A stretch of DNA of 47,989 nucleotides from a virus (IMGVR_UViG_3300027135_000004:1-47989), one strand, 5' to 3'; counted from the stretch's first letter, positions 1-8,756 are shown. Numbers and translations are program-made. The notes: generated by a model not told the origin, from the sequence alone.

Positions 1-2416
1 CGCCAATGTCTTCTGGATTAAAGATTTGAACTGGTGCATCACCCCATATAGCTTTTCCAACATATGGTAGATCTTTTTCAAGCACACTCATTTCAATCTG
101 AATATCTGCTGTCTTAGGAAATTGTGCCACACGACCAGTAGAGTTTCCTTTTCTTTGATCTATGGAACTGTTCAATAATGCTGATGAATTTTCCCAAGAT
201 ATTGCCTTGTTTGGACCATAATACCAACTTTGTCCGTTTTTACCGGCTTCTTCTGGTATTGTTTCCCAACCAGCATCTTCTGGAATAGTTACGTTACAAC
301 TATTGATAACCACATTGTGATTTTTATAGAAATCACCCAATGTCAATTGAACCATTGGTGACACCATAAAACCACCAAATTGACGAGCAGTATAGTTTGC
401 TGGACGAGTCAATCCTACCAGATAGTTGATTCTGTTCCACATAGGCATCAATTCTTTCACACTGTGTGCATTAACAGTGAAGTTGAAACTGACACTACGA
501 GTAAATCCTTTGTAGTAGTATAGCTTGTCCGCACGACCTAGATATTCAACAGTCTCCCAAGTTGCGTTGTTGTTGTCACTGATTGACTTGACCGTCGCAT
601 TGAATGGTATGTATTTCTTGTTTACAATGTCATAGAAATAGAACTTGATGATGTCTGGTCCATACACACCAAACTTGTCGGTATTGGCATATAAAGCATC
701 AAACTGATCTTGTTTCAATACCTCTAACGCATTGACATAATCAACATTGTTTGTTGGACGAATATAACGATCATTTGGTCCTTCTCCAAGACGAGTAGGA
801 ACCTTGTTTCCAGTTGTTTCATCCACTCTCCAACGACCTTGATAAGTGTTGTTCTGTGAAGGACTTGGAGAGTTTAAGTTGCTAGGATTGAGATCTTTTA
901 GATAATCCATACCAACTTTACTTGAACCAAACTTAGCAAATTGAAGAGGTTGTAAATTACTTCTGTTTACCGAATATTTCTCTTCGTTAGAACCCTTGAT
1001 GGTATTGACCGAAGTATCAAGATTGTTGATCAACCTTTGAACTGTAAGTGTCTGGGTGTCAACAAACGTGTCATTGAAGTTCTTGGTGCCATCCATCAAC
1101 GACTTGTAATTAAGAAGTTGATCACTTCTTTCTTGTTCACCATAATAACCTCTGGTGACCAACTTACCATACTTCAACGAATTGTCTGATACTGAATTGT
1201 CGTTCTTCTCAGTGGTAATTTGATTACCCAAGAAAGGTTCAGATCCATTGTATAGACCAACTTCACCTGTAAGTGATGTAATGGTTGATGGTTGACTAGA
1301 TTTGTATAAGTTACCAGTGATCGTCAACCTAGAAAGATTTGGCTTGTTCTTGGACTTATTGTAGAATCTTTGTGTTACTGCTTGTGAGTAATTAGCTCTT
1401 TTGCCAAATCCAATAGAATTCAACAACCCACTCAAAATACCACCGTTCTTGATTCCAGTTGAATTTGCATCAAACAACTTACCAGCATTCAAATACAAAT
1501 CATAGGTTTCTTCATCAGCACGAAACTTAGCTGCCCATGGTTGCTTTGGAGGAAGAATACCACCGACTACAGTATTGTTCTGTATGAACTTACCTACACC
1601 CGACAACAATCTACTAAAAAATGATCCCGCACCTTGACTCACCAAACGACTATATCTTGGTGAATTGTATGCGTTTGTAGCAGTGTTACCTCTTAGAAGG
1701 TCTTTAACGTCTCCTCTTGCTATTGGAGCTACAACTTCGTTGGATCTATCACCACCACCAACAAGACTGGTAAGTGTGCTTAATCCAATACCGTTGCTAG
1801 CCGCACTGGCGACCGATGAACGTGGTGGAGGTGGTTGTGCTGGTGCTCCTCCGACCAAAGCACCTACGGTCGATACTACACTTCCAAGACCAATACCGTT
1901 GACAATACCACCAATAAGGTTACTGGTGTCTATGTGTCTGGTTGGCCAGTCCAATAGACCGAATGAAGCTGGTTTTAAAGCGGCAATCAATGGAGAGCCT
2001 GGATTGTAGACCTTGGTTTCATCAAACGGTTGATATCCTTGTAGAATCAATTGTTTGACAATGAAACGAGTTCCTTTACCAGATCCCATGAACTTTCTGA
2101 CCAAGTTGGCATCTTGGGTAGCAGCACGAACAAAACCCGTTACTTTTGATCGTTGACCTTGATTTGGATTCTTATAGTCAAACCTAGACTTTAGTGCATC
2201 TGCCAAACCAACATCTTCTGGTTTATTGATAGAATATAGTCTTTCAGCATTACCATTGCTTTCAAACAATGCACGAAGTTTACCAGGCGATCTTATGTTG
2301 ATAAAGTCGGCGGTGGGTGATGGTAGTCTTAGACCAGCACCTTGAATGTTTGCGAGTGTAGTGATTTGATCACCACCACCGGTTAATCCTTCTACGAATG
2401 TTTGACTATTTGCCAT
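1..2416 (-). CDS. Large tail/baseplate structural protein (C-terminus outside window)
   Basis: The minus frame is open from an ATG at 2416 to the left edge, giving 805 residues without a stop. It begins MANSQTFVEGLTGGG. The N-terminal two thirds are rich in Asn, Ser and Gly, like a virion structural protein. At about residues 600-690 there is a compact region (YLGRADKLYYYKGFTRSVSF, then MPMWNRINYLVGLTRPANY) of a type I associate with baseplate or tail-tube-proximal proteins of marine T4-like phages. That match is from memory and not decisive. It lies directly downstream of the tape measure gene, where baseplate hub or tube-initiator genes usually sit, so it is probably co-transcribed with it. 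A TATTTATA element lies 4 nt before the ATG. It could instead be another tail-tip protein. Confidence 0.7.
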   Translation of the reverse strand, partial: MANSQTFVEGLTGGGDQITTLANIQGAGLRLPSPTADFINIRSPGKLRALFESNGNAERLYSINKPEDVGLADALKSRFDYKNPNQGQRSKVTGFVRAATQDANLVRKFMGSGKGTRFIVKQLILQGYQPFDETKVYNPGSPLIAALKPASFGLLDWPTRHIDTSNLIGGIVNGIGLGSVVSTVGALVGGAPAQPPPPRSSVASAASNGIGLSTLTSLVGGGDRSNEVVAPIARGDVKDLLRGNTATNAYNSPRYSRLVSQGAGSFFSRLLSGVGKFIQNNTVVGGILPPKQPWAAKFRADEETYDLYLNAGKLFDANSTGIKNGGILSGLLNSIGFGKRANYSQAVTQRFYNKSKNKPNLSRLTITGNLYKSSQPSTITSLTGEVGLYNGSEPFLGNQITTEKNDNSVSDNSLKYGKLVTRGYYGEQERSDQLLNYKSLMDGTKNFNDTFVDTQTLTVQRLINNLDTSVNTIKGSNEEKYSVNRSNLQPLQFAKFGSSKVGMDYLKDLNPSNLNSPSPSQNNTYQGRWRVDETTGNKVPTRLGEGPNDRYIRPTNNVDYVNALEVLKQDQFDALYANTDKFGVYGPDIIKFYFYDIVNKKYIPFNATVKSISDNNNATWETVEYLGRADKLYYYKGFTRSVSFNFTVNAHSVKELMPMWNRINYLVGLTRPANYTARQFGGFMVSPMVQLTLGDFYKNHNVVINSCNVTIPEDAGWETIPEEAGKNGQSWYYGPNKAISWENSSALLNSSIDQRKGNSTGRVAQFPKTADIQIEMSVLEKDLPYVGKAIWGDAPVQIFNPEDIG

Positions 2417-2420
2417 TGTA

Positions 2421-2428
2421 TATAAATA
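2421..2428 (-). promoter_or_regulatory. TATTTATA leader element
   Basis: Coding strand TATTTATA, 4 nt before the ATG of the large tail protein at 2416. Confidence 0.4.
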
Positions 2429-2433
2429 TCAGA

Positions 2434-5094
2434 TTAGAAGGTTGCCTGACCAAGAGATCCTCTAGTATTAGCAGATTTTGCCAAAGCATAGTTGACCTGA
2501 CGACCATCAAGATTGACTGCGATACCACCATTTGCCATCATTGTGGTCAATGTATCGATCTTTTGAGCAACAAGTTCAAGACCTTGTTTGATTTCTTTTG
2601 TTTCATTACTTTTGTTAGCAGACGTTACTGCCGATACTGCGGCTAGAGCAGCTACATTACCAAGTTCTATTTTTGGTAGTTCTATACCACTTAGTTCTTT
2701 TAATGATGAAACTGCGGCTCTAATACCAGATGCTGATATTGCTAACAAACTCAATTGTGTTGTTACTCTGGTCAATTCTCTGGTTGGGAACAATATCAAA
2801 GCAGCACCTAGTATTCCTAGTGATGCTGATAGTGCTCCAACACCAGCAGCTGCCACGATTAACAATGGAGACACCAATGCCAACTTAACAAGTGGGCCGG
2901 CAACTCCACCAACTACAGCTGGAAGTTGTTTGAATATGTCCAACATGGTTTTGAATGCCGTTGTAATAACACCTGCAACAATATTTCCCAATCCTAGAAT
3001 TACCCCACCAATTATACCAAGCGATGGTGTTACCATTTGTATAGCTTTAGCAAATCCAATTGCTGCAAGTGATGTTACAGCCAAGGCTCCAGCAAAAATC
3101 AACAAACCAGCACCAAGTGGTGAAGGTGGTGTCATCAATCCTGCAATTATAGCTAGTCCAGCACCAAGTATTACTAAAGCGGCAGTAAATGCTAGTATTT
3201 GTGTTGCACTGGTTTGTCCAAGCATACTCATAGCATATCCTAATCCCATGGCTGCTCCAGTGATCAACACCAACAATACTGCCAACTTTGCCATGTCACT
3301 CCACTTGAGTCCACCAACAGCAGTTCCTAAAGAAGTAATACCTCTTGATATACCTTCAAGACCCTTACCGAGACCTTCACCAGCGACTTGAGCAGCTTTG
3401 CCAAACATATTACCCAAGAACTCCAACACCTTGGTCAATCCGAACTTAAGTGTGTAGAACGCTACTAATACAGTTCCAACACCCACTGTGATTGCAATCA
3501 ATACTTGTGACCAAGAAGCTTTGAATGAAAGTATAGCAGCTATAGCATTAAAGAATGCCGTTTGAACCGACATTATTATTGCGTATACTGGTTGAAGTAA
3601 CTTACCAAGATTCAACAATGCTTGTTCTTTTGCTTGTGCCAATTTTTGAGATTCAGCTTCAGCAGTCTTTTGTCTCAACATCAACTCAAGTTCTGCTTTA
3701 CGTGCATCAGCTCCTTTTTTCTCAAGAGATCTCAATTCCTCTTGAGCTTTCTTCATTTTCTTTGCTTCTTCTGGAAACAATCGTTCTGCTTCCAATAAGT
3801 TTTTCTTTTGAGTCTGAATCTTTTGTAGTTCAGAAAAATCTTTACCAGTAGCTTCAGCAAGTGCTTTACGTTGGTTGTAATTCAACTTGTCGAGATCACC
3901 GACACGTTCAATTTCTTTTTGTAACGCTTTTTCAGCACCAATCAAATCACCAGCAAATGCCAATCTACGTGATTCATTGAAACTCAAATTTTGACCCAAC
4001 AAAGCAGCTGCTTTTAGTTCGGCTCCAATTGATGACTCAAAATTCAATAATGCTTCGGCTGATTTTGCAGCTGCATCCAAACTAGTTCCAAGTTTTCTTG
4101 CTTCTGCGGCTTGTTTGATCAACTCAGTAGTGTTACCCTTGAAAATAGTTCTAACAGCACTGCTTGCGTTAGCCACATCTTTCATCACTTGACCCATTGG
4201 AACACCAGCAGCTTCGGCAGCCTTAGCAGCAATTACAGTCATTGCTTCTTGAGCCATTACTGATGTTCCTCCTACTTCGGCAAGTGTAGTTTGGAACTTG
4301 GTTGCTTCATCTACTGACAAACCAGTCAAACGACTTATATTGGCTGACTCTTTACCGATTGTTGCCAATTGAGTGTCAGTCAATGCGTATTCTTTTCTAA
4401 TAGCAGTTACAGCTTTTAAAATCTCTTGGTTGGTTGCAAAATTTGAACTTAATTCACCAGTGATCTTTTGGATAGTATCATACTGTCTGTTTATTTCATC
4501 CTTGGTAGTTCCTTGTGCTTTAGCTTGTTCACTCAATAAAGCATCATACTTTTCACCAAGAGAAATTATGGTTGAATATACAGCACTAATTACTTCAAGT
4601 GTGTTTTTTTGTTTTTCTAAGTTCTTGAGTTGTTGATCTGTTGTATACTTCAGATTGAGTGCTTCAAAGTATATTCTTTGATACTCTTCATATGATCCCT
4701 CTAAAGAAGTTCTCTGTTTTTCTAAGTATGAAAGACGTTCTTGTTCGGATCTTGTCAAATTGTTTCTATCACCATTTTCTTTCTGTTGAAGTTGTTGCAT
4801 TTCTTCAAGTTGAGCGGTGATATTAAATAATTGATTGCGAGCCTTGTCCATTGTAGCCGCATATCCAGCAGATTGGTTTTTTAGTGCTTCATATCGAGCT
4901 GCCATTTGTGACAGAGTTTTGTCCATCAAAATAGCTGGATCTACAACACTTTGCATCTTTTTTCCAAGTTCATCGGCGTTTTTTGCCAACGACCCTAGTT
5001 TTTTCATACCCTCATTAAGTTCTTTATTGAACTTGGTAGCTGCATTATCAAGTTCACTTCTGAGGTTGCGGAGGTCTGCTGTATAATCTGCCAT
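2434..5094 (-). CDS. Tail tape measure protein
   Basis: An 886-aa protein that would set tail length and leave the tail with the DNA. Residues 1-200 and 400-510 are heptad-rich, charged coiled coil (many Lys, Glu, Gln). About residues 530-780 are strongly hydrophobic with several Ala/Gly/Leu membrane-like stretches, the usual layout of tape measures. Motifs near residues 375-430 (LAFAGDLIGAEKAL, NYNQRKALAEATG) recall other phage tape-measure-like proteins. At the usual rule of about 0.15 nm per residue the tail would be near 130 nm. The gene follows a gp26-type gene and a start-less short frame, the normal place for tail assembly chaperones. Its antisense frames on the plus strand are shadows. 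Confidence 0.85.
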   Translation of the reverse strand: MADYTADLRNLRSELDNAATKFNKELNEGMKKLGSLAKNADELGKKMQSVVDPAILMDKTLSQMAARYEALKNQSAGYAATMDKARNQLFNITAQLEEMQQLQQKENGDRNNLTRSEQERLSYLEKQRTSLEGSYEEYQRIYFEALNLKYTTDQQLKNLEKQKNTLEVISAVYSTIISLGEKYDALLSEQAKAQGTTKDEINRQYDTIQKITGELSSNFATNQEILKAVTAIRKEYALTDTQLATIGKESANISRLTGLSVDEATKFQTTLAEVGGTSVMAQEAMTVIAAKAAEAAGVPMGQVMKDVANASSAVRTIFKGNTTELIKQAAEARKLGTSLDAAAKSAEALLNFESSIGAELKAAALLGQNLSFNESRRLAFAGDLIGAEKALQKEIERVGDLDKLNYNQRKALAEATGKDFSELQKIQTQKKNLLEAERLFPEEAKKMKKAQEELRSLEKKGADARKAELELMLRQKTAEAESQKLAQAKEQALLNLGKLLQPVYAIIMSVQTAFFNAIAAILSFKASWSQVLIAITVGVGTVLVAFYTLKFGLTKVLEFLGNMFGKAAQVAGEGLGKGLEGISRGITSLGTAVGGLKWSDMAKLAVLLVLITGAAMGLGYAMSMLGQTSATQILAFTAALVILGAGLAIIAGLMTPPSPLGAGLLIFAGALAVTSLAAIGFAKAIQMVTPSLGIIGGVILGLGNIVAGVITTAFKTMLDIFKQLPAVVGGVAGPLVKLALVSPLLIVAAAGVGALSASLGILGAALILFPTRELTRVTTQLSLLAISASGIRAAVSSLKELSGIELPKIELGNVAALAAVSAVTSANKSNETKEIKQGLELVAQKIDTLTTMMANGGIAVNLDGRQVNYALAKSANTRGSLGQATF

Positions 5095-5108
5095 ATGTCA
5101 ATTATACT

Positions 5109-5116
5109 AATAAATA
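5109..5116 (-). promoter_or_regulatory. TATTTATT leader element
   Basis: One-base variant, 14 nt before the tape measure ATG. Confidence 0.4.
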
Positions 5117-5121
5117 TCTAG

Positions 5122-5361
5122 TTATCTGAAACTAGGTCTATCTATTTTGCCTGACTTTGGCTGACTTGAAGACTGCTTTTGTGATTCTGCTTCTTTTTCC
5201 TTGGCTTCTATGAGTTTTTTATAATAGAAGTTACGAAGATATACAGGCAGATTGTATATCTCTGTTGGGAAGAATCCTCCGTTACCATAATAACAGAGGT
5301 CGAATATAACTTGTTGTATGTAAACCTTATACTCTTGAGTCAGGCCAAAAAAACTGGACAG
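5122..5361 (-). CDS. Start-less 79-codon frame, probable frameshift extension of the upstream gp26-like gene
   Basis: This minus frame runs from just after a TGA (5362-5364) to a TAA at 5122-5124 and has no ATG, GTG or TTG codon that could start it. The translation is protein-like: FFGLTQEYKVYIQQVIFDL, then CYYGNGGFFPTEIYNLPVYL and RNFYYKKLIEAKEKEAE, with a polar tail ending DRPSFR. It overlaps the 3' end of the 267-aa gene in another frame, and a run of seven T (5347-5353) lies in the overlap. A +1 or -2 slip on that run joins the 267-aa protein to this frame. In many tailed phages the two products just before the tape measure are tail assembly chaperones joined by a programmed frameshift; Mu uses -2. 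An assembly error of one base in the T run would also fuse the frames. Confidence 0.7.
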   Translation of the reverse strand: MSSFFGLTQEYKVYIQQVIFDLCYYGNGGFFPTEIYNLPVYLRNFYYKKLIEAKEKEAESQKQSSSQPKSGKIDRPSFR

Positions 5362-6130
5362 TCATTGGCACTGCTGCCCTTTCTTCGGCACCGCATTCTT
5401 TACAACTGAACTCAAACGTTGCATCGATATCAGGTGTAATTTCTTTGATGTATTGACGTAGTGCAAGACTGTCACGACTTTGCATATTATCAATTAGAGA
5501 CTTTAGTTTTGCTGGTTCGGTTTCACCATCAAATTCAATAACAGACTTCTTTAAACGTGAAGTAACCTCAGCTGATGACTTGTTGTTTAACTTGGCAAGT
5601 GCCGCAGTTTCACGTTCGATATCCTTTTCATCACTGTCAGTCATCAGCTTGAACTTGACTACTGATTTTGAGTATGGAAGTGTGAACTCAAACACATTTG
5701 TGCCTGGTTCATACTTTGTTTCATCAAGTTCCTTTTCCTTGATTTCACTCAAATTGATATTGAGACGATTGCTTGCTTGACACTTAGGACACGTAATATC
5801 TACTGGACCATAATTGTCACCGTAAGCAATACGACGAACCGCAAAGATAACCGCATTCTTATCACCAATCAAAAGGTCACTTGACTTGATGTTCTTGTCT
5901 ACGATCAGTGACTCCAACAACTTGTCGATTGCCAATCCTTTCTTGAGAAGATTTGGACTGGTGAGAATATCTTCTTCCTTGGCAGTCATCATCTTTATTT
6001 CAATAGTTCCCTTTGCGAGAGGACTATTGGGTGGATAGAAATGACCTTTACTAGGAAGATCAATAGTTTCTGTTGGAAACGTAGTTTGTTGCTTGTTTGC
6101 CACTCTTTGTAAAACGATTTCGTCACTCAT
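5327..6130 (-). CDS. T4 gp26/gp51-type baseplate assembly or tail chaperone protein
   Basis: A 267-aa protein with the features of the T4 baseplate-protein family: an N-terminal segment ETIDLPSKGHFYPP, then MTAKEEDILTSPNLLKKG at residues 48-65 and LAIDKLLESLIV. Two Cys pairs, C114-P-K-C117 and C243-K-E-C246, could form a zinc ribbon. In T4, gp26 belongs to the baseplate hub genes. Its position just before the tape measure, and the frameshift-like overlap at its 3' end, also suit a tail assembly chaperone that binds the tape measure. The zero-frame protein ends VQFFWPDSRV. The start is the ATG at 6130; there is no clear Shine-Dalgarno sequence. Confidence 0.75.
   Translation of the reverse strand: MSDEIVLQRVANKQQTTFPTETIDLPSKGHFYPPNSPLAKGTIEIKMMTAKEEDILTSPNLLKKGLAIDKLLESLIVDKNIKSSDLLIGDKNAVIFAVRRIAYGDNYGPVDITCPKCQASNRLNINLSEIKEKELDETKYEPGTNVFEFTLPYSKSVVKFKLMTDSDEKDIERETAALAKLNNKSSAEVTSRLKKSVIEFDGETEPAKLKSLIDNMQSRDSLALRQYIKEITPDIDATFEFSCKECGAEERAAVPMTVQFFWPDSRV
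5347..5353 (-). other. T7 homopolymer, candidate slippery site
   Basis: On the coding strand the zero frame reads CAG TTT TTT TGG CCT and reaches a stop 7 codons after the TTT pair. Skipping one T, or slipping back two, gives TTT TTT GGC CTG and opens the 79-codon frame. A -1 slip hits TGA two codons later, so only +1 or -2 is productive. Confidence 0.6.
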
Positions 6131-6175
6131 AAATTATAACAATACATAGAACCAATTGTATATTTTTGGATATTT

Positions 6176-6967
6176 TTATTTTGGCTTGATCTTCTTTTGA
6201 GCGTCTTGTGCAGCTTTTGTTAAAATACCGGCTCTCACATTAATTTTAGCAATTGCGTCCTTAAACTTGGATTCTGGTCCAACCAAAGCATCCATAAACC
6301 CATTGTCTTCGGTCATTATTTTTTTGATCAATGCTTTGATTTTTCTTCTTTTGATTTCGTCCATAGATTTCTTCTTGGTTAATATGTTATAAATACTTTT
6401 GACTACTCCAGTTTTTACGCCTGGATAATTTGTCTGGAAATTCTGAACGTCTCCGTTTGCCAAATCTTGTCTCAATGTGCTGGCACTAATACTTTGTCCG
6501 TTTTTTTCATCGGTTCTACCTTGATAGTTTGTTGGAGCATCGTCAGTCATTTCGATCACCGACACATTCTGTGGTGCTGTTGAACCGTCTTTTGTTGGTT
6601 TGGTTTTATAACGATCAACTGCTGCTTTGAATATCTTGCTACGTTTAGCATCTTCTGGACTCTTGGAACTGGCTGCCAATGCGATGGTTTCATTACTATC
6701 TTTTGGTAGATTGAAAACATATCCAAATGCTGCGTTCATAGGACTGTCATCGTTGACCGGCACAACCTCTACCTTGGGGTTTGTAGGCAATAGGTTCCAT
6801 ATTGCTACACTCTGTTGACGGTTAACTCCATCACGTTCACTTGGTCCTACCATCACAATTACTTTACCAACATCACTTCGACTTGCAAATTTGTTGGCTA
6901 ATCCAAGATGCCCAGCATGAGGTGGTTTGAATCCACCGGGTAGTAGCACAGTTACTTTATTGTCCAT
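6176..6967 (-). CDS. Nucleotidylyltransferase of the HxGH superfamily (NMNAT/PPAT-like)
   Basis: A 263-aa protein with a Rossmann-type nucleotidyltransferase core. The ATP-binding motif is GGFKPPHAGH, with H17-x-G19-H20, and a later SISASTLR (about residues 160-167) matches the family's ISSTxxR motif. These enzymes transfer NMP from an NTP to substrates such as NMN, pantetheine phosphate or phosphocholine; the substrate here cannot be read from sequence. The last 70 residues form a basic helical tail (KRRKIKALIKKIM). It sits among tail genes, between the tail tube and the gp26-like gene, and lacks the N-terminal leader of the proposed capsid cargo. A terminator separates it from the upstream tube gene, and a TATTTATT element lies 3 nt before its ATG. 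Confidence 0.75.
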   Translation of the reverse strand: MDNKVTVLLPGGFKPPHAGHLGLANKFASRSDVGKVIVMVGPSERDGVNRQQSVAIWNLLPTNPKVEVVPVNDDSPMNAAFGYVFNLPKDSNETIALAASSKSPEDAKRSKIFKAAVDRYKTKPTKDGSTAPQNVSVIEMTDDAPTNYQGRTDEKNGQSISASTLRQDLANGDVQNFQTNYPGVKTGVVKSIYNILTKKKSMDEIKRRKIKALIKKIMTEDNGFMDALVGPESKFKDAIAKINVRAGILTKAAQDAQKKIKPK

Positions 6968-6970
6968 ATC

Positions 6971-6978
6971 AATAAATA
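6971..6978 (-). promoter_or_regulatory. TATTTATT leader element
   Basis: 3 nt before the ATG of the HxGH nucleotidylyltransferase gene. Confidence 0.4.
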
Positions 6979-6982
6979 TACA

Positions 6983-7019
6983 TAAAAGAAAAAACCCTCC
7001 GCTTTTTTGACGGAGGGTT
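6983..7019 (-). terminator. Rho-independent terminator after the tail tube gene
   Basis: A 9-bp inverted repeat (AACCCTCCG at 6993-7001, CGGAGGGTT at 7011-7019) with a 9-nt loop. On the minus strand it is followed by TTTTTTCTTTT. It lies 24 nt past the stop of the tail tube gene. Confidence 0.9.
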
Positions 7020-7042
7020 CAAAGGACATAAATGAACAGTAA

Positions 7043-7534
7043 TTAGTATTGGAGGATGCAGTAGTCTGGTTGAACAGTCAAGTTGATCTTCATTGCTTCA
7101 CCATCGTTTGACCAGTCTAGTGAGTTGAACGTTGCTTCGGTGATGAACGAACCCTTGAGTGTCCATTCTTCTACTTTGTCACCAACTGGACCTAGAACGT
7201 TGATGGTCAAATCCTTCTTATAGAAGTCTTGGTAACCGTCACGACCAGTTACAGATTCATGGTGCAAACGAACCCATTCCATTACAGCTTGGGCACCAGA
7301 AGGAACGATTGGGTCATACAATTCTAGTGTTACTTGACCCCAGATGCTCTTACCCTTGTAAAAGGTTCTGATGTTGATATGATCAAGCTCCTTAGCTGCT
7401 TGTGTTAGTTTTGGACGGTCTGTCTTCTTGATAATGAATGAAGGAACGCCGTCGCAATACATGATAAAGCGGTTTTGAACCTTTGGCTCAAATGCTGTGT
7501 AAAAAATTTCTGATGGATTTAGTAATTCTGCCAT
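7043..7534 (-). CDS. Tail tube protein (gp19-like)
   Basis: A 163-aa protein, the same size as T4 gp19, which stacks as hexamers to form the inner tube of the contractile tail. The pattern is typical of the T4 gp19 family: NRFIMYCDGVPSFIIKKTDR near the N-terminus, a central VTLELYDPIVPSGAQAVMEW, and the C-terminal beta-strand segment FNSLDWSNDGEAMKINLTVQ. It has a clear AAAGGAA Shine-Dalgarno site 7 nt before the ATG and its own terminator, consistent with very high expression. In T4 the tube gene follows the sheath gene; here they are 31 kb apart. Confidence 0.92.
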   Translation of the reverse strand: MAELLNPSEIFYTAFEPKVQNRFIMYCDGVPSFIIKKTDRPKLTQAAKELDHINIRTFYKGKSIWGQVTLELYDPIVPSGAQAVMEWVRLHHESVTGRDGYQDFYKKDLTINVLGPVGDKVEEWTLKGSFITEATFNSLDWSNDGEAMKINLTVQPDYCILQY

Positions 7535-7541
7535 AGTGTTA

Positions 7542-7548
7542 TTCCTTT
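7542..7548 (-). promoter_or_regulatory. Shine-Dalgarno site of the tail tube gene
   Basis: Reads AAAGGAA on the coding strand, 7 nt before the ATG. Most genes in the window lack such a site; the sheath gene has the same one. Confidence 0.8.
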
Positions 7549-7558
7549 ATGTCCTAGA

Positions 7559-7566
7559 TATAAATA
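7559..7566 (-). promoter_or_regulatory. TATTTATA element upstream of the tail tube gene
   Basis: Coding strand reads TATTTATA, 24 nt before the ATG and 10 nt before the Shine-Dalgarno site. The role (promoter -10 or leader element) is not settled. Confidence 0.45.
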
Positions 7567-7595
7567 TGATTAAGATTCAATTCTTGTGATTTTTT

Positions 7596-8756
7596 TTATA
7601 ATTTGTTGAGATCTTTATCAACAAGATTTGTGATGTTTATTCTCAACTTACTTATGAATCCACTGGCTCTCAAAAGTTTGAATACAAGGTTTTCGGTGCT
7701 GTATTCTCCTCCCGAGCTTAAACCAGCTTCACGCATTTTATAGATACGTTGAACCAAGTCTTTCAATGTATCTAAATCTTGTTGTTCGACCGCTTTGTTT
7801 ATCTTGGTCACCAAGTCTTTGTATTTGGTCTTTATAGCGTCTTTGTCGATCTTAACGTCTTCATACGAGGGTTTTTTTATCCACTTGTTATGAAGGATAC
7901 TATAAACAGCTTGGCTACGGTTTACATCGTTAATGTCTTGTATATAAACTTCTACTGGATGATTGTCAACACTGATATCATGTTGTTCGTTCCATTTATT
8001 TTTGTAACCGTCAACTAGTTTTTTGACCAGTTCTTTGTTTTCATCAACCTTTGAGAAGTCAATCAAAACGTGTAGATCAATATCACTGGTTGGAGTCCAA
8101 TTATAACCAGCCGTGCTTCCTAAAAAGTATATGTCCTCAATTGGGGCAGTCAACTCAGTGTCTTTGTAAAAAGTGGTAGCTATTTTTAACAACTGACTGA
8201 GAACTTCTGGTTTTAAAGTTTCACCGTCCCAAATTTCTGGGTTCAAAATGCTGTTGTATATTCTGTATGACTCTTTGACACCCAACGTTTCTTTGAGTTT
8301 GTTGATAGTGTCTGTTGCGTTTTTGTGAAGTATACCAATGCCACCAGCCTGAATAAACTCATTGACGTTATCTTCACGGTCATCGATCAATATTGAATCT
8401 GGTGTAGCAAATTTAGCTTTGTCTTCTCTTTCGGGAACCAAGTTTTGTTTGAGTGTCACATTGTGATCCGACAACCACTTTTCTTTACCTTGTTTACACT
8501 CGGCATCAGTTGCATGACTTAGTATTTCCGTTGGAAATTCTTTGATAAAATTGTAGAGAATCTTACCATCATTCATCCAAGGCATGGTTGCATAAAAATT
8601 TGGACTGTTTTTATGAACCAACTCGTATCTTTTTTCTTTACCGTGTTCTGACTCGTATGTTTCTACTGGAACTCCAAACAATCTTTCAAACTGTTTTTCC
8701 CAGTCTGTCAGAACTCCATCCATATCAACGTAAATTTTGTATTTGCTTTGAACCAT
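7596..8756 (-). CDS. Fusion of a HAD 5'(3')-nucleotidase-like domain and a Pol-beta-type nucleotidyltransferase
   Basis: A 386-aa two-domain protein. Residues 1-155 look like a HAD hydrolase of the 5'(3')-deoxyribonucleotidase type: D11-x-D13-G-V-L-T-D at the start, a Ser/Thr region near ILSHATD, and LIDDREDN at about residues 123-130. Residues 180-386 carry G213-S214 and S-D225-I-D227-L-H, the metal-binding signature of Pol-beta superfamily nucleotidyltransferases, and a later HPVEVYIQD that may supply the third carboxylate. Likely roles are dephosphorylation of nucleotides or phosphorylated ends, and NMP transfer; the substrates are unknown. It has no capsid-type leader. It is placed between the tail tube and small unknown genes, with TATTTATT 6 nt before its ATG. 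I do not know a named family with this fusion. Confidence 0.75.
   Translation of the reverse strand: MVQSKYKIYVDMDGVLTDWEKQFERLFGVPVETYESEHGKEKRYELVHKNSPNFYATMPWMNDGKILYNFIKEFPTEILSHATDAECKQGKEKWLSDHNVTLKQNLVPEREDKAKFATPDSILIDDREDNVNEFIQAGGIGILHKNATDTINKLKETLGVKESYRIYNSILNPEIWDGETLKPEVLSQLLKIATTFYKDTELTAPIEDIYFLGSTAGYNWTPTSDIDLHVLIDFSKVDENKELVKKLVDGYKNKWNEQHDISVDNHPVEVYIQDINDVNRSQAVYSILHNKWIKKPSYEDVKIDKDAIKTKYKDLVTKINKAVEQQDLDTLKDLVQRIYKMREAGLSSGGEYSTENLVFKLLRASGFISKLRINITNLVDKDLNKL

Noticed and set aside
2588-3391. 267-aa open frame on the plus strand
   Set aside because: Antisense to the tape measure's Ala/Gly-rich membrane region; low-complexity Pro/Ala translation, no domain, no start signal.
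6130-6175. Possible terminator between the HxGH enzyme and the gp26-like gene
   Set aside because: A/T-rich only, with no stable G+C stem.
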